Positions 8,786-17,583 are shown, counted from the stretch's first letter. The stretch is 64,000 nucleotides of DNA from FEN-1297 sp964498065 (GCA_964498065.1 CAZCFZ010000006.1:1-64000); one strand, 5' to 3'. Notes: generated by a model not told the origin, from the sequence alone. A program made the numbers and translations.

Positions 8786-9868
8786 TTAACCTTTTAGTTC
8801 GGCCGGTTTCCATTTCACCTGTAAATCTTCAATTCTTTCACCTAGTATATCAATTGATTCTTCATTTATTTCTCCCAGCCCCATATCAAAACCCATAGTT
8901 AGCTGCTTAATATCTTTTACATTGTGGCTCATGATTCTTGCTGCAGTTGAATCCGCTGCAAGTATGTCTTTACTTGCTATAACCGCCCACGATCCTAGAC
9001 GATCTTTCATATTCACCGTCATTCCTCCGTAATCTTTCGTAGGACCATTGCCTTCAATACCAATGGAGAAATCAATAATTGAGAGATCTGGTTTTAAATT
9101 TTTTACGATATCCAGATATACCTGAGCAATTGCCTGCGGGCTGCTGTGGTCAAAGCTTCCTCTATTCCACCAAGTATTATTTACTAATTGTGCGTATTTA
9201 GAAAGCGGGGTTATGCCGATGAAATTTTTCATAGCTAATGTAAGCTGAGCCCACGAGTGAGTCTTAGCTACGGGAATTGAAATTACTTTGTCGGCATTTG
9301 CAGCAAGACTTGATATTGCGATCTTATGTAATGGAGTTACAGAAGGAACTTCAATCCATTCGGGTGATGCTGTTTCCAAGCATGCCAGGGTTACTTTCCC
9401 ATGGTAAAGCGAAGTGAGACGTTCTGCTTCTTTTACTAGATTGGTACTTCCATCCAGAGTTACTGCATATTTCCAATCGAACTTCGGAAGATGAGAACCT
9501 TCTCCTATAATTACTTCTTTAGCGCCTGCTTTTAAACATTCTTCAGCAGCGGCAATTATAATCTCCGGTTTTGTGCACTCCCCTATTTGGAAACAATTAT
9601 TATACTGCGCCCAGGGAAAAGAAACAAAATTTGGTTTTATAAAAACTGTTTCGCCTTCGTTTACAATGGTTTTCATTCCTCCGAGCGCGTCTATGGCGTC
9701 ACGTGTCATTGAATCAAGGTTGTTTCCTTTAATTGCAGCTACCAGAGTATTTGTTCCGTGTTTCACTTCCTGAACAGAACCGTTATTTATACAATTAATA
9801 AAGAGAGATGGAGTTGAAAGAATTGCTGCTGTTCCGACACTTCTTCTTATGAATTCACGGCGTTTCAT
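8786..9868 (-). CDS. Tat-exported DUF362 protein
   Basis: A 360-residue DUF362-family protein. The N-terminus MKRREFIRRSVGTAAIL is a twin-arginine signal, followed by a hydrophobic stretch and a cysteine in 'SLFINC' that could be a lipobox, though Asn before Cys is not ideal. Export after folding by Tat suggests a cofactor-containing periplasmic protein; DUF362 members are often linked with iron-sulphur proteins, but this one has no obvious CxxCxxC ferredoxin cluster. Blocks such as VFIKPNFV (about 73-80) and IPVAKTHSWAQLTLAMKNFIG are typical of the family. Start ATG has GGAG upstream. No biochemical function can be assigned. Located between the DUF4386 gene and the first MDR gene on the same strand. 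Confidence 0.82.
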   Translation of the reverse strand: MKRREFIRRSVGTAAILSTPSLFINCINNGSVQEVKHGTNTLVAAIKGNNLDSMTRDAIDALGGMKTIVNEGETVFIKPNFVSFPWAQYNNCFQIGECTKPEIIIAAAEECLKAGAKEVIIGEGSHLPKFDWKYAVTLDGSTNLVKEAERLTSLYHGKVTLACLETASPEWIEVPSVTPLHKIAISSLAANADKVISIPVAKTHSWAQLTLAMKNFIGITPLSKYAQLVNNTWWNRGSFDHSSPQAIAQVYLDIVKNLKPDLSIIDFSIGIEGNGPTKDYGGMTVNMKDRLGSWAVIASKDILAADSTAARIMSHNVKDIKQLTMGFDMGLGEINEESIDILGERIEDLQVKWKPAELKG

Positions 9869-9996
9869 TTCTTATTTTCTCCTTTTATTCTTTAGTTTAT
9901 TTACAAATAAAATCCTACTTTTTAATTTTTCCTATTGCTTTAATTCGTATCACCCCATATTTACTTTTCTTCGATAGTTCTAAGTTATTTTATCAG

Positions 9997-10674
9997 TCAA
10001 ACAGATCTTGAATCAAGAACCTCGAGATTAAATCCTTTTACAATAAACCAGATACCTAAAAATATTTCGTTTGAAATAATCGGCAGAACAAAAATTATAT
10101 TTATAATCATATTTATTTGTAGAAAAACTAATGCGAATATCAATAAGGCTCCGATGAGACCCCAAATGGAAATATATCGTGGAACCAGTTTTGAATAATA
10201 TAATATATGATAGAATAAAAAAGCACCCAAACTAAAAATAATTGGAATAACAATTTCTGCCAGATCTGTTCGAATGGAGATAAATATTGCTATTAAAGTC
10301 TTAAAATAATTAACATCAAACGCTCCTGTTTCTGAATATTTCCCTTCCAAATAAATTAAGATCAACGGGACAACCGCACCGGCAATACAGAATATGGATT
10401 CTATAATCCTAAAGCTTAAATATCCAAGTGCAAAACTTTCATTGTATTTTTTTAATACGGGGAAAAGTATAACGGCAATTCCAACAACAGCAGCGGCATT
10501 AATGAATTCTAGAAATACACCAATAAATATTATACTTGTATTTGATGAAATAGTAGAAATATAATCCGGAGCAGTTAAAACAGATTCTATTAAACTGCCG
10601 CCTAAAAGACTTGCCGTCATTGCAGTTAAAAACAAAACTCCCGCAATTACTGCATTCTTTTTGTATGAATTCAT
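9997..10674 (-). CDS. DUF4386 membrane protein
   Basis: A 225-residue integral membrane protein with about six hydrophobic segments and almost no soluble loops. The N-terminal 'KNAVIAGVLFLTAMTASLLGG' and the central 'LGYLSFRIIESIFCIAGAVVPLIL' are typical of DUF4386, a family of unknown function common in Bacteroidota and Firmicutes. Its ATG overlaps the stop of the upstream gene (10671-11195) by four bases, and the end of that gene supplies a GAGAGA ribosome-binding stretch, so the two are translationally coupled. No transport motif is visible. Family assignment good; role unknown. Confidence 0.82.
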   Translation of the reverse strand: MNSYKKNAVIAGVLFLTAMTASLLGGSLIESVLTAPDYISTISSNTSIIFIGVFLEFINAAAVVGIAVILFPVLKKYNESFALGYLSFRIIESIFCIAGAVVPLILIYLEGKYSETGAFDVNYFKTLIAIFISIRTDLAEIVIPIIFSLGAFLFYHILYYSKLVPRYISIWGLIGALLIFALVFLQINMIINIIFVLPIISNEIFLGIWFIVKGFNLEVLDSRSV

Positions 10675-11195
10675 TTTCTCTCTCTTATTGAATGATCCAA
10701 TTGTTCCTCAAATAAATGACTATCTATAAAATCAGTTAATTTCTGATTTATCATTTCCATTATATTTATTGAATCTTTTAATGATCTTTTGTTCATCATT
10801 TTAAATACAAAAGACTTTTTATAATCTTTAAGATACTCAATTGATTTCCATTGATACATTCCCTGCCAGTATCCGTCGTCCGGGTTTACCGCGTACATCT
10901 TTACAACAAAGCCAGGAAAACCGGCAATCATCAGCATCGGAATAATTGAAGCAAGCTTATTCGCTTTATGTGAAAGCCGGGCAAATTTAAAATTGACAAT
11001 AAAAACACACGCTCCATCAACTTGATTTAAGGGATACGATGTTATATGTCTGAAGATTACAAATTTTTTCCCGCTTTCCATTTTTATAGTTTTATGCAAA
11101 TATTGTTTTGATAATCTCATTCTGCATGTAATTAATTTAATAACTGCAATCGTCAGACAAACAACCGGTGTTTTTCTAATTTTGCTTGAATGCAT
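10671..11195 (-). CDS. Putative YdhR-like alpha/beta-barrel protein
   Basis: A 174-residue protein I recognise only loosely. The centre ('ARLSHKANKLASIIPML', 'GFPGFVVKMYAVNPDDGYWQ', 'GMYQWKSIEYLKDYKKSF') has the pattern of small dimeric alpha+beta barrel proteins of the YdhR/monooxygenase type: a strand with a Trp-rich turn, then a helix containing conserved aromatics. The first 25 residues are odd (hydrophobic with two cysteines) and the ATG at 11195 lacks a Shine-Dalgarno; internal starts at residues 26 and 39 are possible. It overlaps the DUF4386 gene by four bases and lies 68 bases downstream of an MDR gene. Real gene likely; function not established. Confidence 0.6.
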   Translation of the reverse strand: MHSSKIRKTPVVCLTIAVIKLITCRMRLSKQYLHKTIKMESGKKFVIFRHITSYPLNQVDGACVFIVNFKFARLSHKANKLASIIPMLMIAGFPGFVVKMYAVNPDDGYWQGMYQWKSIEYLKDYKKSFVFKMMNKRSLKDSINIMEMINQKLTDFIDSHLFEEQLDHSIRERK

Positions 11196-11263
11196 TTTTA
11201 ATTCGACAATTTATTAATTTTCAAGTATGTTATAGTAATTTTTAAAAATTTTTTTAACTATGG

Positions 11264-12241
11264 CTAAATAGTTATAACCACATTTCCTTTTTTATGTCCT
11301 TGCTCTACATATTTATGTGCTTCAATAATTTGTTCTAAAGAATAAGTTCTATCAATTACCGGCTTTATTTTGCCTTCTTCAATCAACTTATTAAGATAAA
11401 TTAAATCTTCTATTCTTTCGGATGCTACTCCTGTAATTATTTTTTTTCTCCCGGTTAATAAAACGAACAAACCTAGAACTATTTTCCATAACCTCGGATT
11501 AGCTAAAAGATAATATCCCTCTTTCTTTAAAGATTTGACACTTCGTGCAAATGAACTCTTTCCTGCTACATCAAATATGACTTCATATTTTTTACCGTTT
11601 TTAGTAAAGTCTTCTTTTGTGTAATCAATAACATGATTCGCACCTATGGAATACAGTGTATCCAATTTATCAGTGCTATCAACAGCAGTAACTTCAGCGC
11701 CAAGTAGTTTGGCATACTGTACTGCAAATGAACCAATACTCCCGCAAGCTCCGTTTATAAGAACATGCTGCCCGTTTTTAATATTTGCTTTTTTAAGAAA
11801 GAATAATGCATTTAATCCTCCGACCGGAATAGTAACAGCTTCCTCATAATTTAAACTGTCTTGTTTGATTGCTATTGCATAACTTTCCGGCAAACAGGTA
11901 AATTCGGCATATGCGCCCAGCTTCATTCCCGTAGCACCGAAAACTTTATCACCTTTCTTGAATAGTGTAACATTCTTGCCTGTAATCTCAATTTCACCGG
12001 CGAATTCTTGTCCGAGTATTTTCACTCTCGGTTTTAATAGCCCCATGTATAATCTAATAGGAAGCCAGAACATGAGCGGGATTTTAAATCTTCGAGTTTC
12101 ACAGTCTCCAGCGGTTACTGTTGCTGCATAAATCTTAATCAGTATTTCATTATCCTTGGGAGCCGGTTTATTTATTTCTTTTATTTGAAGAACTTCCGGT
12201 GGTCCGTATTTTTCGTATACTGCTGCTTTCATAAGTTCCAT
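11264..12241 (-). CDS. Zinc-less MDR NAD(P)-dependent oxidoreductase (copy 2)
   Basis: A 325-residue quinone-oxidoreductase-like medium-chain dehydrogenase. It contains MKAAVYEKYGPPEVLQ near the start, the GroES-like domain, and the nucleotide-binding segment 'INGACGSIGSFAVQYAKLLGA' region, with VIDYTKEDF further on as in its two neighbours' copies. Catalytic-zinc ligands are absent. Two ATGs compete: 12241 (MEL) and 12232 (MKAAVY); homology with copies 1 and 3 favours 12232, but neither has a convincing ribosome-binding site, so the outer one is listed. It follows copy 3 by only 14 bases, so the two are an operon. Substrate unknown. Confidence 0.85.
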   Translation of the reverse strand: MELMKAAVYEKYGPPEVLQIKEINKPAPKDNEILIKIYAATVTAGDCETRRFKIPLMFWLPIRLYMGLLKPRVKILGQEFAGEIEITGKNVTLFKKGDKVFGATGMKLGAYAEFTCLPESYAIAIKQDSLNYEEAVTIPVGGLNALFFLKKANIKNGQHVLINGACGSIGSFAVQYAKLLGAEVTAVDSTDKLDTLYSIGANHVIDYTKEDFTKNGKKYEVIFDVAGKSSFARSVKSLKKEGYYLLANPRLWKIVLGLFVLLTGRKKIITGVASERIEDLIYLNKLIEEGKIKPVIDRTYSLEQIIEAHKYVEQGHKKGNVVITI

Positions 12242-12255
12242 TTAATATTTCATAA

Positions 12256-13206
12256 TTATTTATTTTGTTCTACGGTGATAACCACATTCCCTTTTTTATG
12301 TCCTTGATCGACGTATCTGTGAGCTTCTACCATCTCTTCAAGAATATATCTTCTGTCAATTACCGGTTTTAGTTTCCCTTTCTCAGCCATCTCTTTTAGA
12401 AGAACTAAATCTTCAATACGTGGATTCGGCGTACCGTTATCTACCGATAGATATTTACCGTTAGATGTTAATGCTTTTTTGCTGTCCATTTTTAATTTTG
12501 AACTTTTCTTTTTCCCGACTGCGTCAAAAATAAAATCATAAGTATCGTTCCTGTTTAAAATATCTTCTTTAGTATAATCTATTACCGAATCCGCACCGAT
12601 TGACTTTACTAATTCCAAATTGGAAGTGCTGCATACACCCGTTACCGCCGTTCCGTAAAATTTGGCAATTTGCACAGCGGAAGTGCCTATAGAACCCGAT
12701 GCTCCATAGATTAATACTTTTTTCCTTTCCCGGATATTTCCCTTTTTAAGAAAATGTAAAGCCAGCAATCCGCCGTAAGGAATTGCTGCAGCTTCTTCAT
12801 AGGTAAGATTAGACGGCTTTGTTGTCATTACACTATCTTCCGAAAGACATTTATATTCCGTATAAGTTCCGAGCCTTGTTTTAATCGGAGACTTTATTGT
12901 CCATGCAAAAACTTCATCTCCTATTTTAAATGATTTGACTTCTGTGCCGATAGACTCAATCTTACCGGCCAACACCATTCCCAGGATAGGATTTCTCGGT
13001 TTACTAAAACCGATCACTAATCCCATCATTAGCCCGATTGGATGCCAGAGAGGAAGTTTGAAACCTCTAACTATACAGTCGCTCGCCGTTACAACAGTGG
13101 CATGAATCTTTATTAGTACTTCATTTTTTTTAGGGACAGGTTTTTCTATCTCTTTAAGTTTAAGAACTTCAGGCGGTCCATATTTTGTGCAAACGATTGC
13201 TCTCAT
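12256..13206 (-). CDS. Zinc-less MDR NAD(P)-dependent oxidoreductase (copy 3)
   Basis: A 316-residue medium-chain dehydrogenase/reductase, third paralogue in the region. It starts MRAIVCTKYGPPEVLKLKE, has the nucleotide-binding turn in 'YGASGSIGTSAVQIAKF' and ends with 'HRYVDQGHKKGNVVITV', almost identical to the end of copy 2 (EQGHKKGNVVITI). The three copies look like products of tandem duplication. The ATG at 13206 has GGAG four bases upstream. It is the first gene of the copy 3 - copy 2 operon and is preceded by a 352-base gap that should hold the promoter. Reduction of an activated double bond or a quinone with NAD(P)H is the likely reaction class; the substrate cannot be read from sequence. 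Confidence 0.86.
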   Translation of the reverse strand: MRAIVCTKYGPPEVLKLKEIEKPVPKKNEVLIKIHATVVTASDCIVRGFKLPLWHPIGLMMGLVIGFSKPRNPILGMVLAGKIESIGTEVKSFKIGDEVFAWTIKSPIKTRLGTYTEYKCLSEDSVMTTKPSNLTYEEAAAIPYGGLLALHFLKKGNIRERKKVLIYGASGSIGTSAVQIAKFYGTAVTGVCSTSNLELVKSIGADSVIDYTKEDILNRNDTYDFIFDAVGKKKSSKLKMDSKKALTSNGKYLSVDNGTPNPRIEDLVLLKEMAEKGKLKPVIDRRYILEEMVEAHRYVDQGHKKGNVVITVEQNK

Positions 13207-13558
13207 ATTTACTCCAATAAATATTATCTTTAAAAAATTATCTTTATTATTTTGAAAAACTTGCGGCAGGCTATTTAAAATAAGACGCCCGCCAACCTGC
13301 TAAATATACTTTTACAAATTAAAAGCATAGAGAGAATCGTAAGAAATAACGAAAAGGGACGGAAAGAATAATTACTGCTGCCGGTGCTGCAATAAATGAG
13401 GAGGTAAGATAATAATGAGATTTAATCTGAATTTTAAAACAAATTTACCGGCGTCTGTGTAAGATTAAAATAGTTTTTAAACATTTTCCCTTTTCCCGTT
13501 TAATCACTTAAATTAAAATAAAAAAATTTTAGTAAAATCGAAACCTATTCATAAATTG
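13207..13558. other. Intergenic stretch with a plus-strand mini-ORF
   Basis: No full gene. Near the MDR start there is a GC-rich patch with imperfect inverted symmetry (gcaggc ... gcccgcc, about 13263-13300). On the plus strand, GAGGAGGT at 13399-13405 stands ten bases before an ATG at 13415 that opens a 15-codon frame ending at TAA (13460-13462), encoding MRFNLNFKTNLPASV. The ribosome-binding site is near perfect, but so short a frame may be chance or the remnant of a lost gene. The minus strand should carry the promoter of the MDR operon starting at 13206. Confidence 0.35.
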
Positions 13559-14419
13559 TTAGTTCCACCATGCTGCATAATCTTCAGCATACTTTTTAAA
13601 AGTAATCGGCGGACGGTTTATCAAAGATATAATATCGTCCGAAACTCCGGAACTAAAACCTTCTCGAACTTTTTTAAAAAAGTTAGACCATCTTTCAATT
13701 TGCCCGGCTGCCGCTCCGGCTTGTTTAAGAGAAGCCCGGGCTGTTTCATCACTAATAGGTATGTATGAAATTTTCTTATTCGAGACCCCGGATAAAATTT
13801 CTACAACCTCAAAATGATTTATCGATTCATTTCCTGTTAAAGTATAAGCTTCGCCGAAATGTTTTTCATTTTTTAAAACCGATACACCTGCAGCGGCAAT
13901 ATCCCGCACATCAATAAAAGAAACCTTTGCATCTCCTGCAGGAAGATGCAGCGCACCCGTATATTTAATATCTGCGTACATAGGGCCGGAATTAAAATTT
14001 TGCATAAACCAGTTAGGACGCAAATGCGTATATGGTATGCCGGAAGATTCGATATATTTTTCAAGCCGTCTCAACATAAAATTATCATCTGTTTCAGCTC
14101 CCATTGCAGTTAAATTGACAATATGTTTTATTCCTTTTTTCTTTGCTTCATCAATGAACGGAATTGCAGCTTTGTCGGACTCATTATCGCCCGGACGGGC
14201 CATTAAAAATACTCTATCTACTTCATTAAGCGCAGGTACAAATGTTTCCGGAGTATCGAAATCAAATTTAATTGTTTCAACCGGGGCAGAAAACTTTTTT
14301 GATGCACTAAGAGGCTCTCTAGAAACTGCTTTGATTTTTTCACCGCTTTCGTTAAGTAATTTTACAAGTTCCACACCGACTTTGCCTGTAGCGCAAATTA
14401 CCAATATCTTTTTAGACAT
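13559..14419 (-). CDS. NmrA-like NAD(P)-binding protein
   Basis: A 286-residue atypical short-chain dehydrogenase of the NmrA/SDR-a type. The N-terminal 'KKILVICATGKVGVELVKLL' is the dinucleotide-binding motif, with Cys in place of the first Gly of GATGxxG. 'LTAMGAE' and 'YTHLRPNWFMQNF' are the usual strand and loop after the active-site region; the classical YxxxK pair is not present, as in NmrA-type proteins that sense or reduce rather than dehydrogenate. Similar proteins include NAD(P)H:quinone reductases and redox sensors. Start ATG has GGAGAG upstream. It lies 85 bases downstream of the DinB-like gene and 352 bases upstream of the MDR operon, in a region rich in NAD(P)H oxidoreductases. 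Confidence 0.85.
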   Translation of the reverse strand: MSKKILVICATGKVGVELVKLLNESGEKIKAVSREPLSASKKFSAPVETIKFDFDTPETFVPALNEVDRVFLMARPGDNESDKAAIPFIDEAKKKGIKHIVNLTAMGAETDDNFMLRRLEKYIESSGIPYTHLRPNWFMQNFNSGPMYADIKYTGALHLPAGDAKVSFIDVRDIAAAGVSVLKNEKHFGEAYTLTGNESINHFEVVEILSGVSNKKISYIPISDETARASLKQAGAAAGQIERWSNFFKKVREGFSSGVSDDIISLINRPPITFKKYAEDYAAWWN

Positions 14420-14504
14420 TGACTCTCCTTTAATTATTATCCAAGTATATATGTATTATTATCAAGAGCAACATGCCAATAAATTGAATATCTAATTGTA
14501 TTTA

Positions 14505-15020
14505 TTATTGCTTGTTCAAATCAGGTGCTTCAGGCCAATCCTTATCCGGAGATTTTGGTGCCGGCTGGTTCTTTCCTAATCTTTCCGGTGAAATATCTGC
14601 ATCAATAAAATTTTCCGGCGGTACGGGATCCCCATAAAGTCTCCTTAACATTGAAAGCTGACCGATGTGTGTCATTATATCCGATAAAGGCCCTTGAAGA
14701 AGCTGAAGCTCGGTAACTTCAAGCAGCTTCGAATCATTATCAAGTAATTCGGCAACTTCTTCGAGTAATTTGTGAAACCTGCCAATTTCTTCTTGAATAT
14801 CAGGGAGCGGTTCTGGTTTATAAACTCCGCCGTTAAATAAAGTTTTAATATATCCCAGCAAACCGGTCATGTGTCTTAAAATTTCTTCCGGTGTTCTAAC
14901 CTGGTTACCGGCTGAAAATTTCCAGTAATTATCCGGTGCATTGCGTATTGCTTTTTGTATATGATAAGCAATTGAAGCGAGATAATGTAGTAAAAGTCGA
15001 CGGCTCGGACTTTTTGTCAT
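14505..15020 (-). CDS. DinB-like four-helix protein
   Basis: A 171-residue protein resembling the DinB/YfiT-like four-helix bundle family. Signs are an N-terminal helix with 'HYLASIAYHIQKAIR', the phrase 'RTPEEILRHMTGLLGYI' and 'SDIMTHIGQLSMLRRLYG'; the histidines in RHM and THI match the usual metal-ligand positions. The C-terminal 35 residues are Pro-rich and acidic. DinB-fold proteins are often metal-dependent thiol transferases or stress proteins, but the substrate here is unknown. The frame extends to a TTG at 15035, yet the ATG at 15020 has GGAA at a better distance. 43 bases downstream of the racemase gene, likely the same transcript. Confidence 0.7.
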   Translation of the reverse strand: MTKSPSRRLLLHYLASIAYHIQKAIRNAPDNYWKFSAGNQVRTPEEILRHMTGLLGYIKTLFNGGVYKPEPLPDIQEEIGRFHKLLEEVAELLDNDSKLLEVTELQLLQGPLSDIMTHIGQLSMLRRLYGDPVPPENFIDADISPERLGKNQPAPKSPDKDWPEAPDLNKQ

Positions 15021-15063
15021 GAAAATACATTCCAAAAATTAATTATTGTTACAAACTTGTTAT

Positions 15064-15756
15064 TCATAAATTGAGTGCAAAATCCACTATTGCCGAAGCA
15101 TGTATTAAGGTTGTATCAAATACGGGAACTTGAACATCATCCTGTTTAATTAGAATTGGAATTTCCGTACATCCTAATACAACTCCTTCTGCACCTTCTG
15201 AAATAAGTTTATTAATAATTCCAAGATATTTTTGCTTTGTTTCTTTCTTGAATATATCTTTAGCCATTTCATCAAGAATTGAAGAATGAATAAATTTGCG
15301 GTCTTCAAATTCTGGAATAACTACAGATATTCCATACTTTGATAATTTATACTTATAAAATGACTGTTCCATGGTGATCTTCGTTCCAAGCAGTCCTACT
15401 TTTTTAAATTTATGTTTAGCGACTACCTTAGCGGTTTCTTCGGCAATGTTTATAATAGGTATTTTTATAATTTTTTGAATATCATCAGCAATAATATGAG
15501 GCGTGTTTGCACAGAAGACAATGCAATCAGCCCCGGCCTTTTCAAGGTTTTTAGAAATATCGGAAAATTTTAGGGTAAGTTCTCCCCACTCATTAGGATC
15601 TGTAGGGGGATTAAACTCAGCAAAGTTTACCGAATATAAGAGAATTTTTGCAGAGTTTAGCCCGCCCAGCTTTTTATTAACTTGCTGATTAATCAATTTA
15701 TAATAATCAACAGTTGAAACCCATGTAGTCCCGCCGATTAGACCTAATGTTTTCAT
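15064..15756 (-). CDS. Aspartate/glutamate racemase family protein
   Basis: A 230-residue cofactor-independent amino acid racemase family member. It opens 'KTLGLIGGTTWVSTVDYY', has the first catalytic cysteine in VFCANTPH (C82) and the second in VLGCTEIP (C196), the two-cysteine pair that exchanges the alpha proton. The Asn-Thr after C82 fits the aspartate racemase branch (and related YgeA-like enzymes of broad specificity) rather than MurI. D-amino acids made here could enter peptidoglycan, but nothing nearby proves it. The gene is 37 bases downstream of the mlaD-like gene. Start ATG without a strong ribosome-binding site. Family certain, substrate not. Confidence 0.87.
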   Translation of the reverse strand: MKTLGLIGGTTWVSTVDYYKLINQQVNKKLGGLNSAKILLYSVNFAEFNPPTDPNEWGELTLKFSDISKNLEKAGADCIVFCANTPHIIADDIQKIIKIPIINIAEETAKVVAKHKFKKVGLLGTKITMEQSFYKYKLSKYGISVVIPEFEDRKFIHSSILDEMAKDIFKKETKQKYLGIINKLISEGAEGVVLGCTEIPILIKQDDVQVPVFDTTLIHASAIVDFALNL

Positions 15757-15793
15757 ATTACTGCTTTGTTAAAAATTGAAGGATAAATTTTTT

Positions 15794-16825
15794 CTAATTT
15801 TTTTGTGTCTGCTGCAGCTGTTTTAACGTCTTTATCTGCTCGTTCAATGTTTTTATTTTTGTATCCAGCTCTTTAACTCTTGTATCGATTTCATCTTCAT
15901 ACTTAGTCTTATCCCAATATCCGCGCTGTTCAAAGTAGCCTTTAAACAACCAGTTGTGCTTTAATGCTTCCATATTTTCCGCAAGCCTGGATGCAGCTAT
16001 TCTTGCATCTTCGCTAGTCTTTTGAATATTGACTAACGTACCTGCAATTGTAGAGTCGTACTTTCCGCTTACAAGCAGCTCACCCAATACACCTTTCCCC
16101 TGCTTAATATTTTCAACTATATTGTCGATATCTATAACAACTTTATTAGTATTAAAGACAACATTTTTAACTCCCACTCCAAGAGTATCAAATAGTCCAG
16201 TTACCCTGCTAAGTTCGCTGGTAATATTCTTCAAACTAGTATCTGCGGTTTCAGTAAGCTTGGTTGCATTATCGTAAAGCTTAGTATCCGATATGAGCCT
16301 GCCGATAGTACCTTCACCTCTATTTACTTTACCGACTATATCAGCCAGATTTTTTGTCATATCTTTTGTGTACTTCATAATACCTTCAGTTTGAGCAATA
16401 ATTGCGGAAAACCCTACTGGCTCCATGGATTGAATGTAGCCTCCGTCTTTAACAGGCTCGGCAGAAGCGCTACCTATTTTTAATACGACGACCTTATTGC
16501 CGACAAGACCTTCAGTTTCAATTGTAGCTTTGGTATCTGTGCGGATAAATCTTTGAATATCCGTCTGCAGGTTCATATCTACTTCTACACGGCCGGTGGT
16601 GTCGTTAACAATCGCAACACTTTTTACAGAACCCACATCGATACCGCTGAGCCGTATGGTTGCACCGCTCCTTAAGCCTTGCACATCTTTAAAGTAAGCT
16701 TTTACATCAAAGGTAGAGCTGAAAAGTGATTCCTTCTGCCCGATCAAAAATATCCCGATTATGAGAAGCGCAATTCCAAGGAAAATAAAAAAGCCTAATC
16801 TTATTGAAGACATTTTTTTTATCAT
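15794..16825 (-). CDS. mlaD: MCE-domain lipid transport protein (MlaD-like)
   Basis: A 343-residue inner-membrane-anchored protein. One N-terminal membrane helix (about residues 10-30) is followed by a single MCE domain (about 38-118; 'FDVKAYFKDVQGLRSGATIR', 'GLVGNKVVVLKIG'), then a long helical tail that ends in a coiled coil (about 312-340, 'VKELDTKIKTLNEQIKTLK'). MCE proteins form hexameric rings that pass phospholipids between inner membrane and outer membrane. It is the third gene of an mlaE-mlaF-mlaD operon and its ATG overlaps the stop of the ATPase gene by one base (TAATG). No MlaC or MlaB homologue is adjacent. The tail is longer than in E. coli MlaD, so it could span more of the periplasm. 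Confidence 0.9.
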   Translation of the reverse strand: MIKKMSSIRLGFFIFLGIALLIIGIFLIGQKESLFSSTFDVKAYFKDVQGLRSGATIRLSGIDVGSVKSVAIVNDTTGRVEVDMNLQTDIQRFIRTDTKATIETEGLVGNKVVVLKIGSASAEPVKDGGYIQSMEPVGFSAIIAQTEGIMKYTKDMTKNLADIVGKVNRGEGTIGRLISDTKLYDNATKLTETADTSLKNITSELSRVTGLFDTLGVGVKNVVFNTNKVVIDIDNIVENIKQGKGVLGELLVSGKYDSTIAGTLVNIQKTSEDARIAASRLAENMEALKHNWLFKGYFEQRGYWDKTKYEDEIDTRVKELDTKIKTLNEQIKTLKQLQQTQKN

Positions 16826-17580
16826 TAATTACTCCCGTTTTTAGCTTGAATAATCTCACTGCTGAAAAAATCCTGAAGGAAAGGATCATTTTTAGAAGTT
16901 AGATTTTCAAGATTACCTTCATATCTAATTTTTCCGTCTTTAAGGACAACCGCATGTGTAGCGATTATCCTGGCGCAGATCAAATCGTGTGTTACAACTA
17001 TTGATGTTGTATTTAAATCTTTTTGAAGTTCAATTATCAGCTGGCTGATCTCTTTTGAAGTAATCGGATCCAACCCGGTTGTCGGTTCATCGTATAAAAT
17101 TAATTTAGGCTCTGTTATAATTGTTCTTGCAAGCCCTATTCTCTTCTTCATTCCGCCAGAAAGCTCAGCCGGCATTTTATCTATGGAATCTTCGAGAGAA
17201 ACTTTTTCAAGAACGGATTTTACTTTTCCTTCTCTTTCCTTTTCGGTAAAATTAAAATTTCTAATTAAGGGGAATTCCAGATTTTCCCTAACGCTCATAG
17301 AATCATAAAGTGCCGCACTTTGGAAAAGAAATCCGATTTGTTTTCTTACTTCGTTCAATTTTTTCATCGGTAACGTTAAAACATTTTCGCCTTCAATCAA
17401 TATTTCTCCCGCATCCGGTTCCATTAGCCTTACAATACACTTAAGTAAAACACTTTTACCAGACCCGCTTTTACCGAAAACAACGACATTTTCTCCTTCA
17501 TTTATTTTAAGGGAAATTTCATCCAGTACAACCTGGTCTTCAAAAGCTTTACTTAAATTATTAATCTCGACTTCCGCCAT
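16825..17580 (-). CDS. mlaF: ABC transporter ATPase (MlaF-like)
   Basis: A 251-residue ABC ATPase that powers the MCE lipid transporter. Walker A is GKSGSGKS at residues 36-43, the signature is LSGGMKKR (near 138-145) and Walker B is 'LILYDEPTTGLD', followed by the H-loop in 'SIVVTHDL'. The Met-Lys-Lys variant of the signature (LSGGMKKR) is typical of the MlaF/Ttg2A branch. It starts three bases after the permease gene's stop and overlaps the MCE gene by one base, so all three are translationally coupled. Cytoplasmic, acting on the inner face of MlaE. Confidence 0.93.
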   Translation of the reverse strand: MAEVEINNLSKAFEDQVVLDEISLKINEGENVVVFGKSGSGKSVLLKCIVRLMEPDAGEILIEGENVLTLPMKKLNEVRKQIGFLFQSAALYDSMSVRENLEFPLIRNFNFTEKEREGKVKSVLEKVSLEDSIDKMPAELSGGMKKRIGLARTIITEPKLILYDEPTTGLDPITSKEISQLIIELQKDLNTTSIVVTHDLICARIIATHAVVLKDGKIRYEGNLENLTSKNDPFLQDFFSSEIIQAKNGSN

Positions 17581-17583
17581 AAA

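Noticed and set aside
14037..14495. 152-codon plus-strand frame opposite the NmrA-like gene
   Set aside because: Antisense to a recognised NAD(P)-binding protein; Ser/Leu-rich shadow.
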